Part shown: one piece after another, positions 1 through 7,854 of the stretch | How positions within the stretch are numbered: the stretch's first letter is position 1 | How the letters are laid out: every line of letters begins with the position of its first letter | Source: an uncultured Drancourtella sp. | GTDB lineage: Bacteria > Bacillota > Clostridia > Lachnospirales > Lachnospiraceae | DNA: 14,912 bases | Assembly: GCA_937880845.1 (NCBI GenBank) | Contig: CALFLL010000021.1 | Coordinates: 1 to 14,912, forward strand | Direction of reading: 5' to 3' | Program-made: the position numbers and the translations under genes | The notes under the pieces: generated by a model | What the model was told of the DNA's origin: nothing | The model's input: the letters and a program-made list of their open reading frames with translations, nothing else | The model's database searches: none

Positions 1-115
1 CGCTTCCTACCATCAGCGAGAAGAAAATGATGGCCACGATAAAGATCTCACTGAGTAGCGCCGTCAGATACACTCTCCTGCTTTTCAACATCATCTTAAA
101 AAAAAGCTTTTTCAT
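1..115 (-). CDS. Membrane protein, N-terminal fragment only
   Basis: The first 38 codons of a minus-strand gene run off the left edge of the window. The peptide starts MKKLFFKMMLKSRRVYLTAL and has a basic head (residues 1-15) followed by a hydrophobic helix (about residues 18-37), so the protein is inserted in the membrane by its N-terminus. The start is supported by a GGAGGG ribosome binding site 8-9 bases upstream and by a TATAAT box further up. The shape, a short basic head then one helix, is what FtsX/MacB-type ABC permeases often show. Sensor kinases and other membrane proteins can begin the same way, so I assign no function. It is separated from the ABC importer genes by a terminator and its own promoter, so it belongs to another transcription unit. 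Confidence 0.6.
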   Translation of the reverse strand, partial: MKKLFFKMMLKSRRVYLTALLSEIFIVAIIFFSLMVGS

Positions 116-180
116 TTATTATTTCCCTCCTCATCTTCCTTTCCTAACCGGAATACGATAACTTGAGTTCTTGTGCCTAC

Positions 181-186
181 ATTATA
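181..186 (-). promoter_or_regulatory. -10 box for the left-edge gene
   Basis: On the minus strand this is a perfect TATAAT, about 65 bases before the ATG at 115. No good -35 box lies 16-18 bases upstream, so it is a plausible promoter rather than a certain one. It lies between the terminator at 289-341 and the gene, where a promoter is expected. Confidence 0.4.
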
Positions 187-288
187 TCATAATTGTCCGA
201 ATTTTGTTTTTTTTCGCTATTTTATTGTTTTTTTTATGTATTTTTCCGCTTTTGTCCTCTCGTTTTATATTCCATATTCGGATACATA

Positions 289-341
289 AAAATACCGATG
301 CAAAAACACAGGAAACTCCTGTATCTTCACATCGGTATTTT
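289..341 (-). terminator. Nested hairpin terminator after the importer operon
   Basis: The arms AAAATACCGATG (289-300) and CATCGGTATTTT (330-341) are perfect complements of 12 bases. Inside the loop a second hairpin forms, ACAGGA-AAC-TCCTGT (308-322). Short matches GGATA (280-284) and TATCC (344-348) could extend the outer stem. The A and T runs at the stem ends mean it could stop transcription from either direction. It begins 11 bases after the stop codon of the minus-strand MalG-like permease, so it most likely ends that operon. Confidence 0.8.
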
Positions 342-352
342 CTTATCCTTTT

Positions 353-1165
353 CTACCCTTTTAATCCGCTCATCGTAATTCCTTCTTGAAATTTTGACTG
401 TAAGATCAGGTAAAAAATAAACGGTGGAAGGAAGGTAACGGCAGCACCTGCCATAACAAGGCCGATATCTGTGTCGTATGCTGTTCTCATGGCACTGACT
501 GCAATCGGCAAGGTTTTCATCTCTCCCTGTGAAGCTGCGATCAAAGGCCAGAGGAAATTATTCCATGCTCCCACAAAGGTGAAAATAGAAAGTGTCAGCA
601 TGGAAGATTTAACCAGCGGCAGGATCACTCTCCACAAAATCTTCATATCCCCTGCTCCATCTAATTTTGCTGATTCTGTCAGTTCTTTTGGAACTCCGAG
701 AATTGCCTGGCGCATGATAAAAACACCAAAAGCTGTCGGAAGAGGAAGGATCAGTGCTTTAAAGGTATTGAGCCAGTCAAATCCTCTTACGATCAAATAT
801 AATGGTACAATGATCACTTCCGACGGTACCAGCATCGTCATGATCAAAAACAGGAAAATCTTATCATTCCCTTTGAATTTCAATTTTGCAAAGGAATATC
901 CCGCCAGACAGCTACACACAAGAGATAATGCCACTCCCCCGACTGCCACGATCACACTGTTCATAAAATAACGTAAAAAGTGCCCTGTTGTAAAAATAGC
1001 TTTATATTGTTTCAGTGTAAAATCTGAAAGAGAAAAGCTGATATCATATGCATTTACCGTACTTTTAAAAGACATCAAAAGCATATATACAAATGGCATA
1101 ATACAAAAAACCGCCACCGCAAGGAGAACAATATCGCATATCCATTTTGGTAATTTCTTTTTCAT
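353..1165 (-). CDS. Carbohydrate-type ABC transporter permease (MalG-like)
   Basis: A 270-residue inner-membrane permease, the second of a pair with the gene just upstream. It starts MKKKLPKWICDIVLL with a first helix at about residues 10-32, followed by about five more hydrophobic stretches, as in the MalG/CUT1 family. The EAA loop that contacts the ATPase is clear near residues 163-187 (ESAKLDGAGDMKILWRVILP pattern: E-S-A, conserved G, then I-L-P). Length is normal for the family. The start has a GGAGGG site 6 bases upstream and lies 10 bases after the stop of the MalF-like gene, so the two are translated from one message. CUT1 permeases import oligosaccharides, sugar alcohols or polar esters; the substrate cannot be read from the sequence. 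No ATPase is encoded here, so a shared MsmX-type ATPase elsewhere in the genome probably powers it (inference). Confidence 0.9.
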   Translation of the reverse strand: MKKKLPKWICDIVLLAVAVFCIMPFVYMLLMSFKSTVNAYDISFSLSDFTLKQYKAIFTTGHFLRYFMNSVIVAVGGVALSLVCSCLAGYSFAKLKFKGNDKIFLFLIMTMLVPSEVIIVPLYLIVRGFDWLNTFKALILPLPTAFGVFIMRQAILGVPKELTESAKLDGAGDMKILWRVILPLVKSSMLTLSIFTFVGAWNNFLWPLIAASQGEMKTLPIAVSAMRTAYDTDIGLVMAGAAVTFLPPFIFYLILQSKFQEGITMSGLKG

Positions 1166-1175
1166 ATCCGCCCTC

Positions 1176-2063
1176 CTATATTTCCGAAGCTTCCCGCTTC
1201 ATAAATCCTCTTTGAAGTAACAAGATTACAAGTACCAAAAGGAATAGAACATTTGATACCGCCATGGCATATCCTGCTTTTCCGTTTTTAAATGTCAGGT
1301 TGTATGCATACATTACCAATGTCAGTGTTGAGTTTGACGGCCCCCCACCTGTCATGGTATAGATCAAATCAAAACTTTGCAGTGACATCGTCACACTCAA
1401 AAAGACATCCATGATGATCGTGGGTTTCAAAAGAGGAAGCGTAATATAACGGAACCTCTGTATCAATCCTCCGCCATCCACTTTTGCAGCCTCATAACAA
1501 CTGTCCGGAATAGCGGATAATGCTGCCAGGTTCAACACCAGGAAATACCCAAAGCTTTTCCATACCATGATCATTGCAATGGCAATAATAGCAGTTGTAC
1601 TGCTTCCAAGAAGCATGGCCGTATCGATTCCGAACAGTGACAGTGGTGCCTGAATGACCGGATTTCTTCCGTTCAGCATGGTTTTCCATACAGTTCCCAC
1701 GACCGCACTGGACGAAATAACCGGTATAAAGATTGCTGCTTTTGCCACTTTCCCCGCAAAACTGTTTTTTCTTGCCGCAATCAGGTTGGCAAAAATCACA
1801 GATAATATCACTTGAAGCGGAACTACCATGAGAGTAATCTTTAATGTATTGAAAAGTGCCATATGCATCTTTTCATCGGTAAACATTCTTATATAGTTTT
1901 CTATCCCATCCCATTCCGGCGAAATCAGCAGATTATATTTGGTAAAACTGAAAATTACGGAAATCACAAGAGAGGCTACTACAAAAGTAAGGAGGATCAG
2001 ACTGATGGGCATCACATACCCATACGGTGCAATTCCTTTTACATATTTTCTCAGTTTTTTCAT
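1176..2063 (-). CDS. Carbohydrate-type ABC transporter permease (MalF-like)
   Basis: A 295-residue membrane permease, partner of the MalG-like gene. A first helix lies at about residues 15-40 and several more follow. The EAA loop is well preserved near residues 191-215 (EAAKVDGGGLIQRFRYITLP: E-A-A, G, then I-T-L-P). This is the BPD_transp_1 fold of CUT1 sugar importers; at 295 residues it is the short UgpA/LacF-like type, not the long enterobacterial MalF. The start has a GAGGAAG site, and the gene begins 15 bases after the stop of the binding-protein gene. With the neighbouring permease it would form the membrane channel fed by the lipoprotein encoded upstream. The family call is secure; the substrate is not known. 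Confidence 0.9.
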   Translation of the reverse strand: MKKLRKYVKGIAPYGYVMPISLILLTFVVASLVISVIFSFTKYNLLISPEWDGIENYIRMFTDEKMHMALFNTLKITLMVVPLQVILSVIFANLIAARKNSFAGKVAKAAIFIPVISSSAVVGTVWKTMLNGRNPVIQAPLSLFGIDTAMLLGSSTTAIIAIAMIMVWKSFGYFLVLNLAALSAIPDSCYEAAKVDGGGLIQRFRYITLPLLKPTIIMDVFLSVTMSLQSFDLIYTMTGGGPSNSTLTLVMYAYNLTFKNGKAGYAMAVSNVLFLLVLVILLLQRGFMKREASEI

Positions 2064-2078
2064 TGATCTTCCTCAGTC

Positions 2079-3371
2079 TTATTCTTTTTCTGCCCAGTAT
2101 TCATCCAGTGCCTGATCTCCGTATTTTGCTGCTGCATCCATGGCTTCTTTCGGATCTTTCTTTCCTTCCATCATTGCCTGAAGTTCAGACACAAGATTCG
2201 TAAGGATATCACTTCCGCAAGGGCCGACCTGGAGCGGACGATATTTGTCTCTGTCTTCTGTTACGATACGTTCCATTTTGGCATCTCCCTGATATGGTTC
2301 GCTTTTTGTAAGCGGAGCACCGGAAGCAATCTTATGATATTTTGTCATAAACTCGGAACCTGTGATATATTTAATCAATTTCATACATAATTCCGGATTT
2401 TTTGCCTGTGAAGATAAGGTCAGGCAGTCTGTTGCCCCAAATGTACCGTAATCCTTGTGTTTTAAGGATGTTACATAATTCCAGTTCAGATCCGGATAGG
2501 ATTCTTTAAACAGTCCCTCCTGGATAGAAGAAGAACGTGTTACACCAAAAGCTGCTTTTCCCTGTCCGAAAATCGTAGAAAATGCATCTTCTGCAGCAAG
2601 TGACATAAAGTTTTCCGGCATATATTTTTTCAGACTGTTTAAATATTCTGCCGCTTCCACTCCGGCTTCATTATTTAACTTTACGCTCTTATAATCATCA
2701 TTATAAACATCTCCACCTGCCTGCCATAAAAGACTGTAAAAATATGCATTCAGAAGATACATCATGCCCATATCTCCGTTATTAAATCCGACTGCATATC
2801 CATATTGGTCAATCTTACCGTCTCCATCTGTATCTTTTGTCGCTTTCTCACAGATTCTTGTAAAATCTTCCCATGTCTGAGGCGGCTGTTCGCCAAGTTC
2901 ATTCAGGATGTCTTCATTGTAATATAAAACAAACGGAACTCCTGTTACGACCGGAAATCCATACTGGCCATCCATCATATATCCATGATCCAGATACAGA
3001 TATTCCTCTTTGTCTTCATCGGTAATATATTCACTCATATCCGCCAATGCTCCTGAATCAATGTAAGTCGGGAACATTTCCGCATACATATACCCGATAT
3101 CCGGCATATCTCCGGAAGCCGCTCCTGTTGCCCATTTTTCTTCATAATTTGACCACGGAACAACTTCCATTTCTATTTCACAATCATTATCTTTTTCAAA
3201 TTCTTCCAACATCGGTGTCCAGTTTTTTTCCACCGCATCATCTAATGCCGGAATTCGCATGGTAATAACTTCTTTCTCATCTTTTCCTTTTTCTTCTGAT
3301 TTTCCACATCCTGCTAAAAGACCGGCTGCCATTGTTACACATAGTAACACACTTACTATCTTCTTTTTCAT
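2079..3371 (-). CDS. ABC transporter substrate-binding lipoprotein (CUT1 type)
   Basis: A 430-residue extracellular solute-binding protein, anchored as a lipoprotein. The signal peptide MKKKIVSVLLCVTMAAGLLAGC ends in a classic lipobox with the lipid-bearing Cys at residue 22. A charged linker follows, then a family-1 binding-protein body with typical WxxFxxxCEKATKDTDGDGKIDQYG and GKAAFG segments. I chose the ATG at 3371, not the in-frame ATG at 3398: 3371 has a strong GAGGAGGAAA site and begins directly with the signal peptide, while 3398 would lie within a few bases of the predicted transcription start. It is the first gene of the importer operon, as is usual for highly expressed binding proteins. 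Its position after corrinoid methyltransferase genes suggests that it captures the compound they demethylate (inference). Confidence 0.92.
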   Translation of the reverse strand: MKKKIVSVLLCVTMAAGLLAGCGKSEEKGKDEKEVITMRIPALDDAVEKNWTPMLEEFEKDNDCEIEMEVVPWSNYEEKWATGAASGDMPDIGYMYAEMFPTYIDSGALADMSEYITDEDKEEYLYLDHGYMMDGQYGFPVVTGVPFVLYYNEDILNELGEQPPQTWEDFTRICEKATKDTDGDGKIDQYGYAVGFNNGDMGMMYLLNAYFYSLLWQAGGDVYNDDYKSVKLNNEAGVEAAEYLNSLKKYMPENFMSLAAEDAFSTIFGQGKAAFGVTRSSSIQEGLFKESYPDLNWNYVTSLKHKDYGTFGATDCLTLSSQAKNPELCMKLIKYITGSEFMTKYHKIASGAPLTKSEPYQGDAKMERIVTEDRDKYRPLQVGPCGSDILTNLVSELQAMMEGKKDPKEAMDAAAKYGDQALDEYWAEKE

Positions 3372-3410
3372 GATTTCCTCCTCATCGTATATATTCATTA
3401 CACTCTGACA

Positions 3411-3439
3411 ATTATAGTATCCGCTTCCCGGTTCTTCAA
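3411..3439 (-). promoter_or_regulatory. Promoter of the ABC importer operon
   Basis: On the minus strand, TTGAAG (3434-3439) is followed by a 17-base spacer and a perfect TATAAT (3411-3416). Transcription would start near 3404, giving a leader of about 33 bases before the ATG at 3371. The box lies in the 100-base gap after the last methyltransferase gene, so the importer can be expressed separately from the methyltransferase genes as well as by read-through. Confidence 0.7.
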
Positions 3440-3471
3440 ATTGATATTTTTTATGAAATTATAGGCAATTT

Positions 3472-4530
3472 CTATATCAAATGAAAATATTTCCGTACTT
3501 CTTCCATCCACAAGTCTAATTTCCCTATATCCGAAAAATATGGTACATCACACCCGCTGGATATGATATAACCTTTCGGACTGTCTTTTGCAATATCGAT
3601 TTCCCGTTGTATTTCATCTTGAAGCTGCTCATTGGTTCCATTTAAAATCAAATCTACCGGAGCAATATTCCCCATGATGATAAACCTGTCCCCAAGTTCT
3701 TCTTTGGCTTCTTCCAAACTCATGATATTATCCAGACTGACGGCTCTTATAGGCATTTGCCTGAAATACGTCCACACCTTTTTTGTATTTCCGCAAATAT
3801 GAAGGGATGGCTTTCGTCCGATTTTTTTCATTCCGTATTCCATGATTTCCACAAGATACGGATAGGCAAATTCTTTAAAATATTTTGGCGAAATCAATGC
3901 AGGCGAAGCAACCGGGTCTGCCATTCTGAATCCGTCCGCAAAGGGAGCGATCATATCAATGACCGATTTCATCGTATCCGTCACAATCCGAAGAAGCTGA
4001 TGGACTTCTTTTGGTGCTTTCCTTAAATCTCTCAGGAAATATTCACATCCCCGTAAATTGGAAGCAATGGTAAACGGTCCTCCAATACTTGGTGAAACAT
4101 CTACTACGTCACCTGCTGCTTCTTTCAGTTTTTCCAGTGCCTCCCGGAAAAAGCCAAGTCGTTTGGAGGTTCCCCATCTGACAGGCTCCATTTCTTTTAT
4201 CTTTTCATAACCGTCCAAGAGATGCCCCTCGAAATACGGCATTCCTTCTTTTGGATAAGACACCTTTCCTCCCAGTGCTTCTACGATTCCACAGGTGTTG
4301 GGGCCAAGACTCAGTTCGTCATGGCCAAAGCGTCGGAAAGCGGCAAGTTCTGATAAGACCAGTTTATCCGCATCATGCCAGTATTCCTGTGTATTGACTC
4401 CGATAAGCCTTCCTGAGAGTTCTCCGATAAATGGAATCACAGGAATCCTGTCTGTTTCCTTTCCGCTTTCCATTGCGATTCTTCTCTCTTTCGGTGTCAT
4501 CTGATCATACTGATTTCGTTCTGCTTTCAT
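3472..4530 (-). CDS. URO-D-family corrinoid methyltransferase, likely substrate-specific
   Basis: A 352-residue protein of the uroporphyrinogen-decarboxylase fold. Its zinc-binding pattern is H244-I-C246 and, near the end, C327 (SSGCDVP). That H-x-C...C triad is the mark of corrinoid methyltransferases such as MtaA/MtbA and related demethylases, not of the haem enzyme HemE, whose N-terminal Arg-rich signature is absent. The gene begins MKAERNQYDQMTPKERR and has an AGGAGG site 5 bases upstream. It lies 11 bases after the activator gene, so it is the last gene of the methyltransferase operon. It is only distantly similar to the other zinc-site protein here (6115-7152), which fits a division of labour: one moves a methyl group from the substrate to the corrinoid, the other from the corrinoid to an acceptor. 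I favour this one for the substrate step (inference). Confidence 0.82.
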   Translation of the reverse strand: MKAERNQYDQMTPKERRIAMESGKETDRIPVIPFIGELSGRLIGVNTQEYWHDADKLVLSELAAFRRFGHDELSLGPNTCGIVEALGGKVSYPKEGMPYFEGHLLDGYEKIKEMEPVRWGTSKRLGFFREALEKLKEAAGDVVDVSPSIGGPFTIASNLRGCEYFLRDLRKAPKEVHQLLRIVTDTMKSVIDMIAPFADGFRMADPVASPALISPKYFKEFAYPYLVEIMEYGMKKIGRKPSLHICGNTKKVWTYFRQMPIRAVSLDNIMSLEEAKEELGDRFIIMGNIAPVDLILNGTNEQLQDEIQREIDIAKDSPKGYIISSGCDVPYFSDIGKLDLWMEEVRKYFHLI

Positions 4531-4541
4531 ATTTCCTCCTG

Positions 4542-6134
4542 TTAATTAGGGAAAATCATACTTTCCGTAAAAATCCGTTCATACCCTTCTGTTTCCGCAA
4601 GTTCCATATACTCAATCTTTTCTGCAAGTTCTTCCATTTCCTTCTTCGCATTTTCTGACATTAATGCCATATAGGCTCCTGTTTTTGATGTGTTTCCCAC
4701 ATAGGAAATTCTCTCTTTTACTTCATCAGGCAAAATTCCAACACCTGTCAAGGAGCAGGCCGGAAGGTATGCACCAAACTGTCCTGCTATGAGAACCTGA
4801 TCCAAATCCTCCATTTTCACTTCCGCCTGTTTTAAAAGTGCCTTAAATCCGGATAAAACAGCCCCTTTGGCAAGCTGTACCTGCCGAATGTCTCCCTGAG
4901 TCAGAAAAAGTTCCGGCTTCTCTGAAAATACCGCTTCCCTTTTTGTTCCATTCAGACGGATAAATGAAAAGCGATAATCCGATTCTTCAAGGGATTCTTT
5001 TTTCACAAATACACCTGTTTTTTTAATCACTCCAATCTTCAACAGTTCTCTTACCGCCGCAAGAATCCCGCTTCCGCAAAATCCTTCCGGTTCTTTTCCA
5101 CCGATGACAGTCAGTTTTACCCCCTGCGGTGTCATTTCCACCTCTTCGATGGCACCTTCCGCTGCCCGCATCCCGCAACTGATGTTCATCCCCTCCAGTG
5201 CCGGACCTGCCGCACAGGAGCAGGAAAACAGACGCCCTTTGGCAGCAAGGACAATCTCTCCGTTTGTTCCGATATCAATGAACAGCACATTTTTCTTTTC
5301 TTTTTGCAGCCCACATACATAGGCTCCCGCAACAATATCCGCGCCGATAAATGCCGAAACCGACGGGAGGCAATAAAGCACGGTCTTTTTCCCTGTGTTA
5401 AGTCCGATATCGGATGCCAAAAGTGTTTTGGAATTTGTAAATTCCGGTTGATACGGAGAACGGCCAATAGGTCTTGCATCTGCTCCAAGAAGCATATGCA
5501 ACATGGTACAGTTTGCCGCAACATCTATTTCTTTTACATCTTCCGGAGCAATTTCTGCTTTTTTGTATACCTCTTCCAACATTTCATTCAGACAGTCTAC
5601 GATAGCCTTCTGAAGTTCCTCTGCCCCCGTTTCCGGATGTTCATATTCATAGGAAATCCTTGTCAGTACATCCAGTCCGTATTGTTTCTGTCCGTTGATC
5701 CGGGAAGCATGTTGGAAGATTTTTCCCGTAGACAGATCCACCAGTTCCATCACTACTGTTGTAGTCCCGATATCAACAGCAATTCCATACCCTTCTTTAT
5801 ATTCCCGTTCAAATTCCGGAAGGTATCCTTCTGTCATGACCTTTCCTTCTTTTTCCTGTTTCAAAAGAGCCACTTCCATATCCTCTTTCACTTCCACAAA
5901 ACAGGAAAGCCGGATTCCTTTTTGTCGCTCCTCTTCTGTCAAAAATTTTTTCTCCCCGTGGGACAGTGCTGTTCCATTTCCGGAAACAATCCGAACTTTA
6001 CACTTTCCACAGGTTCCCTTTCCGCCGCATGGACTATCCACAAAAATTCCTTCTTTTAATAATACATGCAACAGATTTGCTCCCTCGTCACACCATATGG
6101 CGGTATCTGTATTACTAATTCTGATTTTCAGCAT
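4542..6134 (-). CDS. Reductive activator of corrinoid methyltransferase (2Fe-2S/ASKHA)
   Basis: A 530-residue cytoplasmic repair enzyme. Corrinoid proteins inactivate when Co(I) oxidises to Co(II); RACE proteins (RamA-like, COG3894) reduce it back using electrons and ATP. The N-terminus is a ferredoxin domain with C36, C42, C45 and C78 (CGGKGTCGKC) for one 2Fe-2S cluster. A linker at about 90-115 leads to a two-lobed ASKHA ATPase: VDIGTTTVVMEL at about 120, LFIDIGTNGEIVL at about 284, an AAGPALEGMNISCGMRA segment at about 308-324, GFCGSGILAAV at about 351, and IAGQFGAYL at about 449. It lacks the C-terminal 4Fe-4S pair of methanogen RamA. The start overlaps the end of the upstream methyltransferase gene by 20 bases and has a GAGGAGG site inside it, so the genes are translationally coupled. 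The family call is firm. Confidence 0.92.
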   Translation of the reverse strand: MLKIRISNTDTAIWCDEGANLLHVLLKEGIFVDSPCGGKGTCGKCKVRIVSGNGTALSHGEKKFLTEEERQKGIRLSCFVEVKEDMEVALLKQEKEGKVMTEGYLPEFEREYKEGYGIAVDIGTTTVVMELVDLSTGKIFQHASRINGQKQYGLDVLTRISYEYEHPETGAEELQKAIVDCLNEMLEEVYKKAEIAPEDVKEIDVAANCTMLHMLLGADARPIGRSPYQPEFTNSKTLLASDIGLNTGKKTVLYCLPSVSAFIGADIVAGAYVCGLQKEKKNVLFIDIGTNGEIVLAAKGRLFSCSCAAGPALEGMNISCGMRAAEGAIEEVEMTPQGVKLTVIGGKEPEGFCGSGILAAVRELLKIGVIKKTGVFVKKESLEESDYRFSFIRLNGTKREAVFSEKPELFLTQGDIRQVQLAKGAVLSGFKALLKQAEVKMEDLDQVLIAGQFGAYLPACSLTGVGILPDEVKERISYVGNTSKTGAYMALMSENAKKEMEELAEKIEYMELAETEGYERIFTESMIFPN

Positions 6135-7152
6135 ACTCTTCCTCCTCTTTTAACTTCTGTAAAATCGCACGGATATTTGCAAGAGGAGATTTCATTCCCA
6201 GCCCGCAGGCCGGAGAAATAATGTCGGAACCGTTCTTCACACAATTTCCCGTCAACTCCCTGATTTTCTCCGGCTCCTGGAATTCCAGAGCATAGGTACT
6301 GATATTTCCCATCAGCACACGATCTGAAAGATGTTCTTTTGCTTCTTTCATCGGCACAACAGAATCAAAGCTTAATGCATCACTTTTGATCTCATGTACC
6401 TCTTTGTAAACCGGATTCATATGCCCGCAAATATGTACGATGGTTTTTGCTCCTTCTGCTTTCACCGCATCAATGATCCGATTTATATAAGTCACAGTAA
6501 ACTCTTTGAAATACTTTGGCCCAAGAATTTCTCCTGTTGCACTTGGATCCGAAATAGCGATCACATCCGCACCTGCCCATACCTGCTCTCTTCCGAATTC
6601 AATCAGCTGCTGCGTGACAAACTCCATATATTCATGAGCTTCCTTGTTTTTCTTGCGAAGTTCTTTATAGAAAACAACCGGTTCCATCACAGAGCTTGCC
6701 GTACTGACAGGACCTGTCAGATTCCCGACAATCGGTACATCGTTCCCTTCCTTCTTTAAAATCCGGATAGCTTCCAGCACAACTCCTGCCCGTCCTTTTT
6801 CAGAATGTATCTGCGGAAGCTTTCTCCAGTCACTGACGGAATCCATAATATACCCTGTCACATGAGGCTCATAAACATCGGACCCCAGATCTACCTTGGC
6901 CCCAAACTGTTCCGCCTCAATGGTCATGCAAAAAGGCACTCCATAATTTTCAAAACACCCCTGCTCATAAACTGCTTTGGCAAGTCCTGCCATTTTCTCT
7001 GCATCCGTATGTGCCTGAGGCAGATAAATCTTTACCGTGTCCATCAGTTCCTTTGTTATCATATTCATCATTCCGCCGGGACAAATACATGGTGTGCGGT
7101 CTGCTTTTTTTCCTTTTAAAACCTGATTTAATCTTTCTTTTGGTGTCAGCAT
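6115..7152 (-). CDS. MtaA/CmuA-family corrinoid methyltransferase
   Basis: A 345-residue URO-D-fold methyltransferase. It opens MLTPKERLNQVLKGKKADR, followed by an HTDAEKMAGLAKAVYE segment characteristic of the MtaA/CmuA family. Zinc ligands are H240-I-C242 and C316 (SPACGLG). In methanogens MtaA passes a methyl group from a corrinoid protein to coenzyme M; in a Firmicute without coenzyme M the acceptor would be a folate or another thiol (inference). I chose the ATG at 7152, which has AAAGGA 6 bases upstream, over the in-frame ATG at 7170, which has no clear site. The gene follows the corrinoid-protein gene by 26 bases, as expected for direct partners, and its end overlaps the activator gene. 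Confidence 0.85.
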   Translation of the reverse strand: MLTPKERLNQVLKGKKADRTPCICPGGMMNMITKELMDTVKIYLPQAHTDAEKMAGLAKAVYEQGCFENYGVPFCMTIEAEQFGAKVDLGSDVYEPHVTGYIMDSVSDWRKLPQIHSEKGRAGVVLEAIRILKKEGNDVPIVGNLTGPVSTASSVMEPVVFYKELRKKNKEAHEYMEFVTQQLIEFGREQVWAGADVIAISDPSATGEILGPKYFKEFTVTYINRIIDAVKAEGAKTIVHICGHMNPVYKEVHEIKSDALSFDSVVPMKEAKEHLSDRVLMGNISTYALEFQEPEKIRELTGNCVKNGSDIISPACGLGMKSPLANIRAILQKLKEEEEYAENQN

Positions 7153-7178
7153 ATTGATTCCTTTCTTCATCCTGTTTT

Positions 7179-7832
7179 TTAAGATGCCATCTGCAGCAAC
7201 GATTTTGCAAGTTTTACCGCTTCTACCGCATTTTGTGAATAGCCGTCCGCTCCAATCTTATCCGCAAATTTTTTTGATACCGGTCCTCCTCCGATCATGA
7301 CTTTTACCTGTTCTCTGATTCCTGCTTCTTCTAAAAGCTCGATCACCGTTTTCATGCCGCCCATGGTCGTTGTCATCAGCGTTGACAAGCATACCAGATC
7401 CGCATGTTCTTCCTTTGCCGTTTCAACAAATTTCTGAAGCGGCACATCACGTCCCAGATCGATCATTTCAAACCCTGCCGTTTCCATCATAATCTTTACC
7501 AGATTTTTTCCAATATCATGGGTATCGCCTTCTACCACGCCGATCACCGCCTTTTTCCTGGCTTCTTCGCTCTCTTCCGGAAGGTACGGTTTTAATACAT
7601 TTAACCCTGCATACATGGCATCCGAACAAAGCAGGACATCCGTAACAAAATATTCCTCTTCCTCAAATAGCACACCGGTTCTGCTCATTCCGTCAATCAG
7701 ACCTTCCATGATGCCATCTAATGCCGGATATCCTGCCGCTATATATTCTCTGGCTGCTTCTGCCACATCCTCTTCTTCCATCTCAACAACACCGTCCGAC
7801 ATTCTTTTTAACAATTCTTCTTTTGAACTCAT
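7179..7832 (-). CDS. B12-binding corrinoid methyl-carrier protein (MtaC/MtbC-like)
   Basis: A 217-residue corrinoid protein, the methyl carrier of the system. Residues 1-90 are the helical cap domain (B12-binding 2 / methionine synthase cap). Residues 94-217 form the Rossmann B12-binding domain. D103-T-H105-D-I-G108 is the DxHxxG motif whose His binds the cobalt from below; S150-T-L and G181-G-G-P complete the nucleotide-tail pocket. Length is normal for MtaC/MtbC/MttC-type carriers. The start has a purine-rich AAGGAGAAGGAAG run upstream. The carrier would be methylated by one methyltransferase, demethylated by another, and rescued by the activator; all candidate partners are encoded next to it. 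The methyl donor cannot be inferred from the carrier itself. Confidence 0.95.
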   Translation of the reverse strand: MSSKEELLKRMSDGVVEMEEEDVAEAAREYIAAGYPALDGIMEGLIDGMSRTGVLFEEEEYFVTDVLLCSDAMYAGLNVLKPYLPEESEEARKKAVIGVVEGDTHDIGKNLVKIMMETAGFEMIDLGRDVPLQKFVETAKEEHADLVCLSTLMTTTMGGMKTVIELLEEAGIREQVKVMIGGGPVSKKFADKIGADGYSQNAVEAVKLAKSLLQMAS

Positions 7833-7854
7833 TTTTCTTCTTCCTTCTCCTTTA

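Noticed and set aside
171..389. Small hydrophobic plus-strand frame in the left intergenic region
   Set aside because: No ribosome binding site, very Phe-rich because of T-runs, and it runs across the terminator into the end of the permease gene.
5304..6059. Plus-strand open frame of 251 codons opposite the activator gene
   Set aside because: It is antisense to a gene with clear domain motifs; its translation is Phe/Ser/Cys-rich with no recognisable fold.
3472..7152. Annotating the URO-D-fold proteins as haem-pathway uroporphyrinogen decarboxylase (hemE)
   Set aside because: Both full-length proteins have the H-x-C...C zinc site and lie next to a corrinoid carrier and its activator; the HemE N-terminal signature is absent and no other haem genes are nearby.
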